Notes: generated by a model not told the origin, from the sequence alone. A stretch of 64,000 nucleotides of DNA from JAHJQZ01 sp963675235 (GCA_963675235.2 CAXXFU010000005.1:496001-560000), one strand, 5' to 3'; shown: positions 26,531 to 34,492, counted from the stretch's first letter. Numbers and translations are program-made.

Positions 26531-27550
26531 CTATGCCATGTCGGCGATCTGCTTGTAGATAGCGCCCCATTTGTCTCCGAAGTTCTTTTTCACGTTGGCG
26601 CTGACCGACGCCCTGAAGGCATCGAGATCGAGTCCCTGTTCGGGTCCGATAACGGTCATGCCGGCATCCTTGAGGCCCTTTATGGAGGTTGCCTCGAGAT
26701 CGAGGGTCGCCTGGGTCGCGCGCTGCCGGACGGTATCGGCCGCCGCAGCGATGCTTTCCTGCAGATCGGAGGACAATCCCTGCCAAGCGTCCTCATTGAT
26801 CACGACCAGTTCCGCGGCGCGGATATGGGCGGTGAGCATGAGATGTGACTGAACTTCATAGAGCTTGTTGTCGAGGATCACCGTCACCGGGTTTTCCTGC
26901 CCGGCCACGACGCCTGTGGCCAAAGCGGTCGGCACTTCGGACCAGTCGACCGGAACCGGCACGGCACCGAGACCTTCCACTGCGGTCAGGTAAATCGGAG
27001 ATGGGATTGCGCGAATCTTGACGCCGGCGAGGTCCGCGGGGGTCTTGACCGCCTTGTTGCAGGTCAGTTGCCGTGCACCGAAATAGAACGCATACAGAAC
27101 ACGCACGCCGGCGTTTTCGATGAGTCCTTCGCTGAGCGACTTCATTACCGGCGAACTCGCGTCGACGACCCGCATCAAGTGCTCGACGTCGTTATAAACG
27201 TAAGGCGTATCCAGAGAGGCGATCGGCCCATAAAGCGACGACAGACCGCCGGCCGTATTGTGCGAGAGAGCGATGGTGCCTGCCGAAACGCCTTCAGCAA
27301 GCTCCTTGATCGAACCAAGCTGCGACGAGGGAAAGACCTGGATGGCAACTTTGCCGCCAGTATTCTTGGCCACCTCTTCGGCAAACCAGTTGGCTTGCTG
27401 GCCCATGACGCTCGTCGGCGTGTTCATGTGGCCGTAGTTGAAATTCACGTCAGCGGCAAAGGCCATTCGCGGCATGCCGAGAGCGAAAGCTCCCGCAGAC
27501 ACGCCAGAGAGCGCAAGCATGTGCCGGCGCGAAATACGCTTTTCGAACAT
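26531..27550 (-). CDS. TRAP transporter solute-binding protein DctP
   Basis: Periplasmic binding protein of 339 residues. The signal region begins RISRRHMLALSG, a twin-arginine pattern, and runs to AFAADVNFNYGH. The DctP core is clear, with GKVAIQVFPSSQLGS and the ligand-binding Arg region VKIRAIPSPIYLTAVEGLGA. GGAGGACCTC precedes the ATG. It is the first gene of the upper operon. The kinase, RuBisCO-like protein and aldolases in the cluster suggest the ligand is a polyhydroxy acid. Confidence 0.92.
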   Translation of the reverse strand: MFEKRISRRHMLALSGVSAGAFALGMPRMAFAADVNFNYGHMNTPTSVMGQQANWFAEEVAKNTGGKVAIQVFPSSQLGSIKELAEGVSAGTIALSHNTAGGLSSLYGPIASLDTPYVYNDVEHLMRVVDASSPVMKSLSEGLIENAGVRVLYAFYFGARQLTCNKAVKTPADLAGVKIRAIPSPIYLTAVEGLGAVPVPVDWSEVPTALATGVVAGQENPVTVILDNKLYEVQSHLMLTAHIRAAELVVINEDAWQGLSSDLQESIAAAADTVRQRATQATLDLEATSIKGLKDAGMTVIGPEQGLDLDAFRASVSANVKKNFGDKWGAIYKQIADMA

Positions 27551-27650
27551 GAGGTCCTCCCAACCTGGTTGATTGTCTTTGATTGAGTAGACTAATAGGT
27601 TCCTCCAAACCCGCCTACGCACATTTATCTTTGAGAAGATATCGTGTAGG

Positions 27651-27678
27651 GTCAAACTCAAATGCATGCTGGTTTTTG
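27651..27678 (-). promoter_or_regulatory. Shared promoter/operator motif upstream of dctP
   Basis: Minus-strand CAAAAACC-N13-GTTTGACC, matching all 16 fixed positions of the motif at 22604-22631. It is about 100 bases upstream of dctP and 22 bases before the divergent LacI-type gene, so it could control both directions. TTGACC is a likely -35; the -10 is less clear than in the other copy. Confidence 0.6.
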
Positions 27679-27700
27679 ATGTGTTAAAAGTTGTCGCCCC

Positions 27701-28735
27701 ATGCCCAAGATGAAGGGTCCGATTCTTTCGGACATCGCCAAGCGCGCAAGCGTATCGTCAGCGACCGTGGATCGCGTGATCAACCGTCGGCCTGGCGTCA
27801 GGGAGTTGACGGCGAAACGGGTTCTGCAGGCCGCGGCCGATCTCGGCTATGTGCCCCAGACCGACATCGTCAATGCGTTGCGGCCTCGCCCCATGCGTCT
27901 GGTCTTCCTACTGCCGGCAGGCACGAATTCGTACCTCAAGCTTCTGGGAGAAACCGTAAAGCGCTTCGCCGCCGGACCTGCCGATGCAAACGCCACGATA
28001 CGATGCTTTTTCATCGACAGCTTTGATCCCAAAATTCTCGCCGAGGCACTCAGGCGCTATGGCGACAAGATCGACGGCGTAGCCTTCATGGCGATCGACC
28101 ATCCGCTCGTTCGTGAGGCGGTTACCAATCTGCGCGCCAAAGGCAAGCACGTGATCACCCTCATTTCCGATGTATCGAATTCGGGTCGGTCGGCCTATGT
28201 CGGCCTCGACAATCGCGCCGTCGGGCGCACGGCCGCCTATGTACTCGGTCGGCTTTCGAAAATCGAATGCGGCAAGGTGGCGTTGATCGCCGCCACCCGC
28301 ACATATCGCGCGCATGAGGAACGGGAAATGGGTTTTCTCGGACTCATGGAGCAATCGTACCCTCAACTGACCGTGATCGGCTTGCGCGAAGGGCATGACG
28401 ACCGCAGCGAAAACTACAGATTGACGCTGAAACTCCTCGACGAGTATCCTGATCTGGTCGGAATCTACAATGTCGGGGGCTCGTCCGACGGCATCGCCCG
28501 AGCCTTGCGCGAACGCGGGCGCGAGCGTTCCACCCTGTTCATCGGTCACGGCTTGACGTCCGACACGCGCGGCTATTTGCTGGAAGACGTCATGGACGTG
28601 GTCATCACCCAGAGTCCCGATGCAATCCTGCGCAATGCCATGCAGATCTTCATCAACCTTCATTTCAACCCGGGAAATCGTACCATCGCTCCCCGTCTGC
28701 CAATGGAAGTCATATTCAAGGAAAACCTGCCGTAA
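27701..28735 (+). CDS. LacI-family regulator of the TRAP/RuBisCO-like cluster
   Basis: Regulator of 344 residues with an N-terminal helix-turn-helix (ILSDIAKRASVSSATVDRVI) and a type-1 periplasmic-binding-like effector domain (about 65-340) with GVAFMAIDHPLV and LVGIYNVGGSSDGIARAL. The SATVDRVIN recognition helix is the RhaR/inositol-type LacI variant. It is divergent from the TRAP operon, with the shared motif just upstream. It probably senses the imported acid or a pathway intermediate. Confidence 0.9.
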   Translation: MPKMKGPILSDIAKRASVSSATVDRVINRRPGVRELTAKRVLQAAADLGYVPQTDIVNALRPRPMRLVFLLPAGTNSYLKLLGETVKRFAAGPADANATIRCFFIDSFDPKILAEALRRYGDKIDGVAFMAIDHPLVREAVTNLRAKGKHVITLISDVSNSGRSAYVGLDNRAVGRTAAYVLGRLSKIECGKVALIAATRTYRAHEEREMGFLGLMEQSYPQLTVIGLREGHDDRSENYRLTLKLLDEYPDLVGIYNVGGSSDGIARALRERGRERSTLFIGHGLTSDTRGYLLEDVMDVVITQSPDAILRNAMQIFINLHFNPGNRTIAPRLPMEVIFKENLP

Positions 28736-29246
28736 CGAACCGATATTCCGAGAACCCGGAGTCGCCGGGACACTCGGAGAAAAGGCGATCACCGACGGCG
28801 AAATTTTCGCCCGGATACAATTTATTGGCATTCAGACGCAATGTCCGCAGCCAATCCGGCAGAAAGCTGTGACCTTCGCTTCTCTGGTGGAGCATGTCGA
28901 CAAGAACGGCAGCAGCTCAATGACGACGAACAAGCTGCTGATGACGCGTTCCCAAGAGGAGGACACGTTGATGAGCACGACGCTATGCGCGCGCAAGCCC
29001 ATGAAGGTTGAACCCAGCAGCGGTTCCGTACATTTCACACGGCGTTTTCTCTGGAGTGTTTTCAGGAAAAGTGGACACCACTTTTCCGGTTCGAAAACGC
29101 GACAACTCAAAGACCTAGAGCAAGTTGTCCGATTCAACTTAAACGTGACCTGCTCCAGAGCGGCGAGCGGCCTTATGTATCAAGCGCACCAAGGCTTGAG
29201 GGTAGCGATATGACTACTACTCAAGCGCCCGGATTCCGGGCATGGT
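28736..29246. other. Non-coding stretch with a rhizobial palindromic repeat
   Basis: No convincing gene. The right part holds a RIME-like mosaic palindrome (29065-29087 and flanking AGAGCA...TGCTC blocks), then the left end of an IS element. The integrase 3' part expected if the IS had simply inserted is not visible here. Confidence 0.5.
29065..29087. repeat. RIME/REP-like palindrome
   Basis: GGAAAAGTGG-aca-CCACTTTTCC, a perfect 10-bp stem. The sequence and its flanking CTAGAGCAAGTTG block resemble the intergenic palindromes spread through rhizobial genomes. Confidence 0.6.
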
Positions 29247-29293
29247 TGTTCCCCGTCAGCGCCCATGGCACAGATTTGATGTTGTGATTTAAG

Positions 29294-29348
29294 GAGGATT
29301 TGGGTCTCGTCGGAGTGACGAAGGAACGAAGATGAGACCCAAATCCTC
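29294..29348. promoter_or_regulatory. Hairpin enclosing the orfA start codon
   Basis: GAGGATTTGGGTCTC (29294-29308) pairs perfectly over 15 bp with 29334-29348. The 25-base loop holds the GGAACGAAG ribosome-binding region, and the ATG (29332) enters the right arm. Transcripts entering from outside would fold and hide the start, a known way to protect IS elements from read-through. Confidence 0.65.
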
Positions 29349-29697
29349 AAATCCCAAGAAGCCCGCCGAGCAGGTGGTCAAGGACATCCGCCGGCAGACG
29401 CGGCGGCGTTTTTCCGCGGAAGACAAGATCCGGATCGTTCTGGAAGGTCTGCGGGGCGATGACAGCATCGCCGAGCTGTGCCGCAAGGAAGGCATTGCCC
29501 AGAGCTTGTACTACTCCTGGTCGAAAGAGTTCATGGAGGCCGGAAAGAAGCGGTTGGCCGGTGACACGGCTCGATCTGCCACCAGTGACGAGGTCAGGGA
29601 TCTGCGCCGCGAGGCCGGTGCCCTGAAGGAGGTCGTCGCCGATCTGACCCTGGAAAATCGGCTGCTCAAAAAAAGCATGATCGCGCCCTCTCGGTGA
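29332..29697 (+). CDS. IS3-family transposase OrfA
   Basis: DNA-binding subunit of 121 residues: helix-turn-helix DSIAELCRKEGIAQSLYYSW (about 44-65), then a leucine-zipper tail DLRREAGALKEVVADLTLE ending at KKSMIAPSR. An A7 run near 29668 resembles IS3 slippery sites. The TGA stop is followed at once by the ATG of OrfB in the same frame, which is unusual because IS3 OrfB normally lies in the -1 frame. Confidence 0.88.
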   Translation: MRPKSSNPKKPAEQVVKDIRRQTRRRFSAEDKIRIVLEGLRGDDSIAELCRKEGIAQSLYYSWSKEFMEAGKKRLAGDTARSATSDEVRDLRREAGALKEVVADLTLENRLLKKSMIAPSR

Positions 29698-29713
29698 ATG
29701 CAAAGCATTCACC
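29693..29713. other. Hairpin at the orfA/orfB junction
   Basis: GGTGAATGC-aaa-GCATTCACC, a perfect 9-bp stem covering the orfA stop and the first possible orfB start. It may stimulate frameshifting or reinitiation, or be part of a short insertion that altered the frame relation. Confidence 0.55.
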
Positions 29714-29742
29714 TGCCGGTTGATAGATGGGGACGACGACGA

Positions 29743-30723
29743 ATGAGATATCCCGCATCCGAAAAGCTCGAGATCATCAAAATCGTCGAGCAGGCCCATT
29801 TGCCGGCCAAGCAGGTCCTCGATCGGCTGGGTATTCCGCGCCGGACCTTCTACCGCTGGTACGACCGCTATCTCACCGGCGGACCGGAGGCGCTGGAAGA
29901 TCGATCCTCGGCGCCGAGCCGGGTGTGGAACCGCATTGGCGCCGACATCCAGGACCAGATTGTCGAGATGGCCCTGGAGTACAGCGAGCTCTCGCCCCGG
30001 GAACTGGCGGTGCGCTTCACCGACGAAAAGCGTTACTTCGTCTCCGAGGCCACGGTCTACAGGCTTTTGAAGGCCCATGATCTGATCACCAGCCCGGCCT
30101 TCGTCGTCATCAAGGCGGCAAACGAGTTCAAGGACAAGACCTCCCTGCCCAACCAGATGTGGCAGACCGATTTTACATACTTCAAGATCATCGGCTGGGG
30201 CTGGATGTATCTCAGCACCATCCTCGACGACTTCTCCCGCTACATCGTCGCTTTCAAGCTATGCACAACCATGCGGGCCGAGGACGTCACCGATACGCTG
30301 GAACTCGCTCTTGCCGCATCAGGCTGCGACAGCGCCACCGTGCTGCATAAACCTCGGCTGCTCAGCGACAATGGGCCGAGTTACATCGCTGGCGAGCTGG
30401 CCGAATGGATCGAGGACAACGGCATGAGCCATGTCCGCGGCGCTCCGCTTCATCCCCAGACCCAGGGTAAGATCGAGCGCTGGCACCAGACGCTCAAGAA
30501 CCGCATCCTTCTGGAAAACTACTTCCTGCCCGGCGATCTCGAAGCCCAGATCGAGGCGTTCGTCGAGCACTATAACCATCGGCGCTATCACGAGAGCCTC
30601 GGCAACGTGACGCCGGCAGACGCCTACTTCGGCAGGGCCGAAACCATCATCAGACAGCGAGAAAGGATCAAGCGAAAGACCATCGAACATCGGCGCTTGC
30701 TGCACCGCAGAGCCGCCGCTTAA
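29743..30723 (+). CDS. IS3-family transposase OrfB (DDE integrase)
   Basis: Catalytic subunit, 326 residues from the MRYPASEKLEII start. It has an N-terminal helix-turn-helix (PRRTFYRWYDRY) and an rve-type integrase core: first Asp in NQMWQTDFTY, second in LLSDNGPSY, Glu in HPQTQGKIERWHQTLKN. The frame is open upstream to 29698. The catalytic triad is intact, so it may be active if translated. Confidence 0.9.
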   Translation: MRYPASEKLEIIKIVEQAHLPAKQVLDRLGIPRRTFYRWYDRYLTGGPEALEDRSSAPSRVWNRIGADIQDQIVEMALEYSELSPRELAVRFTDEKRYFVSEATVYRLLKAHDLITSPAFVVIKAANEFKDKTSLPNQMWQTDFTYFKIIGWGWMYLSTILDDFSRYIVAFKLCTTMRAEDVTDTLELALAASGCDSATVLHKPRLLSDNGPSYIAGELAEWIEDNGMSHVRGAPLHPQTQGKIERWHQTLKNRILLENYFLPGDLEAQIEAFVEHYNHRRYHESLGNVTPADAYFGRAETIIRQRERIKRKTIEHRRLLHRRAAA

Positions 30724-30797
30724 CATCAACAAACAGGCGAGGCCCGTCCTCCGCTATCTCACGACGCCAATAGCGCCAAATGTTCTGACGACGGACA

Positions 30798-31109
30798 TTT
30801 TGTGCCGACGTTGGCCAGCGCACGACGCCGGACCAGATCACTTCCGGTCATCTCCTCCGGCTTGAGCAACTGCTCGTTGATGAGTTGCCGCGTCAAATGC
30901 TTGAGTGCTTCCTCGGGATCCATGCTCAGCAATTCCTCGAACACCGCCAGGGCCTCCAGTCCACGCACAAGCGCCTGCTTTCGATCCTTGGTCCGAAGTG
31001 ACAGGCGCAACACTTCTCCGTCCACTCGCCCTTTCCAGGCACGTGGGATTCGCTTGCGCACATAATAGACCGCGCCAACCTTTTCGATAAACGCGCACTT
31101 GGCCGCCAT
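30798..31109 (-). pseudogene. Tyrosine recombinase (integrase), N-terminal fragment
   Basis: The start at 31109 reads MAAKCAFIEKVGAVYYVRKR followed by WKGRVDGEVLRLSLRTKDRKQAL, an N-terminal domain typical of alphaproteobacterial phage-type integrases. About 104 codons remain; the frame then runs into the IS end at 30797 and stops at 30759. The catalytic domain with the Arg-His-Arg-Tyr residues is missing. It lies 122 bases from the tRNA-Ser 3' end, where island integrases usually sit. Confidence 0.72.
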
Positions 31110-31230
31110 GACTATCTCCGACTCGAGCCGAACGAACCGGAGGCCGGCATGTGCACGTGCATGATGCATGTGCACAAACCCGAAGATTCTCCGGGAGCCT
31201 AAGTCGTTGAAATCACTGGATCATATGGAA

Positions 31231-31321
<91 letters not shown>

Positions 31322-31679
31322 GCGGATGGCACGGGGCTGGGACGTGTCTGGCGGCAAACGGGCGCCTCGTTTGAGGCAGGGCCGTTTCCGGGCCAAATAC
31401 ACGACCATCAGCTTTATCGAACCCTTGTGATCCGGTCCTTGCCGGAGATCACACGGCTCACCCGCGCCGGTCGATTGCGCGCGAGCTTATGGCACAGCCC
31501 AGCCCCTGCTGCAACAGCGACAATAGGCTGCAAGCACTCATGGGCCTTCGCGCCGACAAGGTTCACGGCGCGCTTCATCACAATGTGACTGGATTCGAGG
31601 GCCGATGCCGCCATAATGACGCAATGTCCTGCACCTTTTGCCCGCCCTTTCCGCCTGCCCACAACGTGAGGAGACTGCC
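31322..31679. other. Intergenic stretch, nothing recognised
   Basis: Between tRNA-Ser and the MBL-fold gene. Short overlapping open frames on both strands show no family resemblance. The leader of the tRNA gene (its promoter, reading left) must lie at the left edge. Confidence 0.4.
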
Positions 31680-32450
31680 ATGCCGCTCAACCGCCGCGAT
31701 GCCCTCCGCCTCGCCGCCGCTGCCGCACTCGGATCGGGGGCCGCAATGAGCGGCGCCGTGCGCGCCGCCGCATCCGGTGGCATGAACCATGCCTTCGCAG
31801 GCAACGACATCGTCGTTACCCCGGTCAGCCACGCGTCGCTGGGGCTGACGCTGCCTGAGCTCGCTCTCCAGGTCGATCCGGTCGGACCGGTCGAGGCCTA
31901 TGCCGGCCTGCCGACCCCGGACTACATCCTGATCACCCACCAGCATGGCGACCACTACAATGCCGAAACGCTGGCCGGGCTCGTCGCCGAGGGCACCAAG
32001 CTGATTGTCAATCCGGCCGTGTTCGACATGTTGCCCGACGGGCTCAAGGCGCGTGCCACTGCCATTGCCAATGGCGAGAGCACGGCGCTCGGTCCCTACA
32101 CGATCGATGCCGTCCCGGCCTACAACACGACGCCCGACCGGCAGCAATATCATCCCGAAGGCCGTGACAACGGCTATGTTCTCACGCTCGACGGCGCCCG
32201 CATCTATGTTGCCGGCGACACCGAGGACACGCCCGAAATGCTGGCATTGCGCGACATCGACCTCGCCTTCCTGCCGATGAACCTGCCCTATACGATGACC
32301 ATCGAACAGGCCGCATCCGCCGTTGCCGCCTTCAAGCCGCGGGTGGTTTACCCCTATCACTACAAGGGATCGGACACCGCAGCCTTTGCCGACATGGTCA
32401 AGGCGTCGGGTGCGGGCAGCGAAGTGGTGCTGCACGACTGGTACGCATAG
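31680..32450 (+). CDS. Exported metallo-beta-lactamase-fold hydrolase (L-ascorbate-6-P lactonase/UlaG-like)
   Basis: MBL-fold protein of 256 residues with a twin-arginine signal (NRRDALRLAAAAALG). The metal motif is ILITHQHGDHYNAET (HxHxDH, with Gln between), followed by YVAGDTEDTPEM (Asp ligand) and YPYHYKGSDT (His ligand). The start at 31680 has GAGGAG seven bases upstream. The arrangement resembles the small MBL proteins annotated as metal-dependent hydrolases or UlaG-like. Substrate unknown. Confidence 0.82.
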   Translation: MPLNRRDALRLAAAAALGSGAAMSGAVRAAASGGMNHAFAGNDIVVTPVSHASLGLTLPELALQVDPVGPVEAYAGLPTPDYILITHQHGDHYNAETLAGLVAEGTKLIVNPAVFDMLPDGLKARATAIANGESTALGPYTIDAVPAYNTTPDRQQYHPEGRDNGYVLTLDGARIYVAGDTEDTPEMLALRDIDLAFLPMNLPYTMTIEQAASAVAAFKPRVVYPYHYKGSDTAAFADMVKASGAGSEVVLHDWYA

Positions 32451-32712
32451 GCTGGCCCCGATACCGGCTGGCCGGGCCGATGACGGCGGCGAATGATCCG
32501 TCGCATCGCCTTGACTCTGGGGCGGTTTGACATCATAAGCAGCCCGACAATCGCGCACTGGTACGTCCGGTGCGCCGATTGCTGTTGCAATTGCTGCTTG
32601 AGGCTGCCCGCCGGAATTCCGGCATATCGCAAAGACCGTGGCACATAAGGGCATCGCCACGGCGCCGCAAAGCGCGTGAATAAGGGTCCGCTCCGTGGGA
32701 GCGGCGGAAAAC
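32451..32712. other. Leader region of rplU
   Basis: 262 bases without a gene. A small hairpin (GTCCGCTCC-gtg-GGAGCGGC) sits just before the rplU ribosome-binding region and might take part in autoregulation. A promoter is expected here but no clear hexamers stand out. Confidence 0.35.
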
Positions 32713-33438
32713 ATGTTCGCAGTGATCAAGACCGGCGGCAAACAATACAAGGTCGCCGCCGATGATATCCTCAAGGTCGAGAAACTGGCTGGCGAAGCCG
32801 GCGACACCGTCACCTTCGATCAGGTGCTGATGGTGGGCGAAGGCGCCGACGTGACCGTTGGAACGCCCGTCGTCGACGGGGCGCTGGTTGCGGCCGAGTT
32901 CGTCGAGACCAAGAAGGAAAAGACGGTCATCATTCTCAAGAAGAACCGTCGCCACAATTACCGCCGCCGCAATGGCCATCGTCAGCTTCTGACCACCGTC
33001 AAGATCACCGAGATCCTGACCGGCGGCAAGAAGCCGACCGCTAAGGCCAAGGCCAAGCCCGCGCCGAAGGCGGAAGCGGCACCTGCCAAGACCGAGGCCG
33101 CACCGGCCGAGGCCGTGGCCGAGAAGCCCGCCGCCAAGAAGGCGCCGGCCAAGAAGGCCGAGCCCAAGGCGGAAGCCAAGGCCGAGGCGAAGGCAGAGGC
33201 CGCGCCGGTCAAGGACGACGTCAAGCTGATCGCCGGTGTCGGACCGGCTCTCGAGAAGAAGCTCGCGGCTGCCGGCGTCACCTCGCTCAAGCAGATCGCC
33301 GAGTTCACCGCCGAGGACATCGCACGGATCGACGAAGAGCTGAGCTTCAAGGGTCGCATCGACCGCGAAGAATGGGTTCAGCAGGCCAAGGATCTGCTCG
33401 CCGGCAAGGAGCCGCGCGCCAAGGCTGACAAGAAATAG
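32713..33438 (+). CDS. rplU: 50S ribosomal protein L21 with C-terminal HhH extension
   Basis: The first ~103 residues are ordinary L21 (FAVIKTGGKQYKVAADDILK ... KKNRRHNYRRRNGHRQ). A Lys/Ala/Pro-rich linker (about 105-175) follows, then a globular end with VKLIAGVGPALEKKLAAAGV, a helix-hairpin-helix-like domain, to residue 241. L21 is normally about 100 residues. Extensions like this are known in some Hyphomicrobiales L21 proteins. The start is ATG 32713 after GGCGGAAAAC. The rpmA gene follows after 23 bases. The extension could contact rRNA or another assembly factor, but its role is unknown. Confidence 0.95.
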   Translation: MFAVIKTGGKQYKVAADDILKVEKLAGEAGDTVTFDQVLMVGEGADVTVGTPVVDGALVAAEFVETKKEKTVIILKKNRRHNYRRRNGHRQLLTTVKITEILTGGKKPTAKAKAKPAPKAEAAPAKTEAAPAEAVAEKPAAKKAPAKKAEPKAEAKAEAKAEAAPVKDDVKLIAGVGPALEKKLAAAGVTSLKQIAEFTAEDIARIDEELSFKGRIDREEWVQQAKDLLAGKEPRAKADKK

Positions 33439-33461
33439 AGACGGACTGAAGGAGAACTCAA

Positions 33462-33728
33462 ATGGCACATAAAAAAGCAGGCGGTTCGTCCCGTAACGGT
33501 CGTGATACGGCTGGCCGTCGTCTCGGCGTCAAGAAGTTCGGCGGCGAATCCGTGATCGCCGGCAACATTCTCGTGCGTCAACGCGGCACCAAGTGGCACC
33601 CCGGTACCAATGTCGGCCTCGGCAAGGATCACACGATCTTTGCTCTCGTCGACGGTACCGTGTCGTTTGCCACCCGCGCAGGCAACAAAACCTACGTATC
33701 GGTCAACCCGATCGAAGCAGCAGAATAG
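33462..33728 (+). CDS. rpmA: 50S ribosomal protein L27
   Basis: 88-residue L27. MAHKKAGGSSRNGRDTAGRR is the conserved N-terminal arm that reaches the peptidyl-transferase centre, followed by LGVKKFGGESVIAGNILVRQ. GAAGGAGAACTCAA precedes the ATG. In an operon with rplU, as almost everywhere in bacteria. Confidence 0.98.
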   Translation: MAHKKAGGSSRNGRDTAGRRLGVKKFGGESVIAGNILVRQRGTKWHPGTNVGLGKDHTIFALVDGTVSFATRAGNKTYVSVNPIEAAE

Positions 33729-33798
33729 ACCGGCGAACCCTACATACCGCCGGAGACAAGCTCCCCGGCAGGTGAAAAGGCAAAAGCCAGAAATCCGC

Positions 33799-33826
33799 AA
33801 AGGGGAGCCCCAAAGGCTCCCCTTTT
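33799..33826 (+). terminator. Rho-independent terminator after rpmA
   Basis: AAAGGGGAGCC-ccaaa-GGCTCCCCTTT with a trailing T, an 11-bp stem 70 bases after the rpmA stop. The A-rich left arm would let it act partly in both directions. Confidence 0.85.
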
Positions 33827-33937
33827 CCATTTCGGGCGCGAAAAAGGGAGAGCAAGAACAAGGCGCCCGGCATGAGCGGCTTCCAAACCCCGGACGGGCC
33901 CCGTCCGACACGAAGCCGCGCAGCGAGGAGAACTGTC

Positions 33938-34492
33938 ATGACTGCCGTTATCGCTACCGCCGATTTCGATTTCGTCGCCCATCTGCCCGAGACGATCCGC
34001 ACCGCCCGTCTGGTCATGCGCGCACCGAACCGGTCGGACGTGGCAGCCATGGCACGCCTCGCCAACAATCAAAACATCTTCAAATGGCTCTCGCGCCTGC
34101 CCAATCCCTATCGCGAGGCCGATGCCATCGCGTTCGTCGACAAGATTGCGCGCAGCCGTGAAGAGCTTGCCTTTTCGATTCTCACCGACGATGGCGGTTT
34201 CATCGGCACCATTGGGCTGCATCTCACGCCCGGCGAGCCGGTCGAGCTCGGCTACTGGATCGGCGAACCCTATTGGGGTCTCGGTTACGGCTCGGAGGCC
34301 GTCGCCGCCCTCGTCGAGGCCGTTGACGCAGCCGGGTGTGACCTGATTGCCGCACGCGTCCAGTCGGAAAACCATTCGTCCTGCCGTGTCCTTGAAAAGT
34401 CGGGTTTCGTTGAAACAAGCCGACGCATCGCCGATTGCGGTCCGCACAAGGACTGCGCGATCGCCTATTTCACAAGGGATCGGTTGAGATGA
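33938..34492 (+). CDS. GNAT-family N-acetyltransferase 1
   Basis: Acetyl-CoA-dependent transferase of 184 residues of the RimJ-like type: TARLVMRAPNRSDVAAMARL at the N-terminus, ELGYWIGEPYWGLGYGSEAV as the acetyl-CoA-binding motif A, and NHSSCRVLEKSGF in motif B. GAGGAGAACTGTC precedes the ATG at 33938. The stop overlaps the next GNAT start (ATGA). First of three related tandem genes leading into obgE. Target unknown; RimJ relatives acetylate ribosomal protein N-termini. Confidence 0.88.
   Translation: MTAVIATADFDFVAHLPETIRTARLVMRAPNRSDVAAMARLANNQNIFKWLSRLPNPYREADAIAFVDKIARSREELAFSILTDDGGFIGTIGLHLTPGEPVELGYWIGEPYWGLGYGSEAVAALVEAVDAAGCDLIAARVQSENHSSCRVLEKSGFVETSRRIADCGPHKDCAIAYFTRDRLR

Larger units (their letters stand above)
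29247..30797 (+). mobile_element. IS3-family insertion sequence
   Basis: Two-gene IS of about 1551 bp. Probable ends are TGTTCCCCGTCAG (left) and the complement of TGTCCGTCGTCAG (right), which match at 10 of 13 positions. No clear target duplication is seen, so the ends are approximate or one flank was deleted. It carries an OrfA-type helix-turn-helix protein and an OrfB-type DDE integrase. Its right end interrupts the tRNA-linked integrase gene. Confidence 0.7.

Noticed and set aside
29244..30800. Target-site duplication around the IS3-family element
   Set aside because: The three bases left (GGT) and right (TTT) of the proposed ends differ, so no duplication can be claimed.
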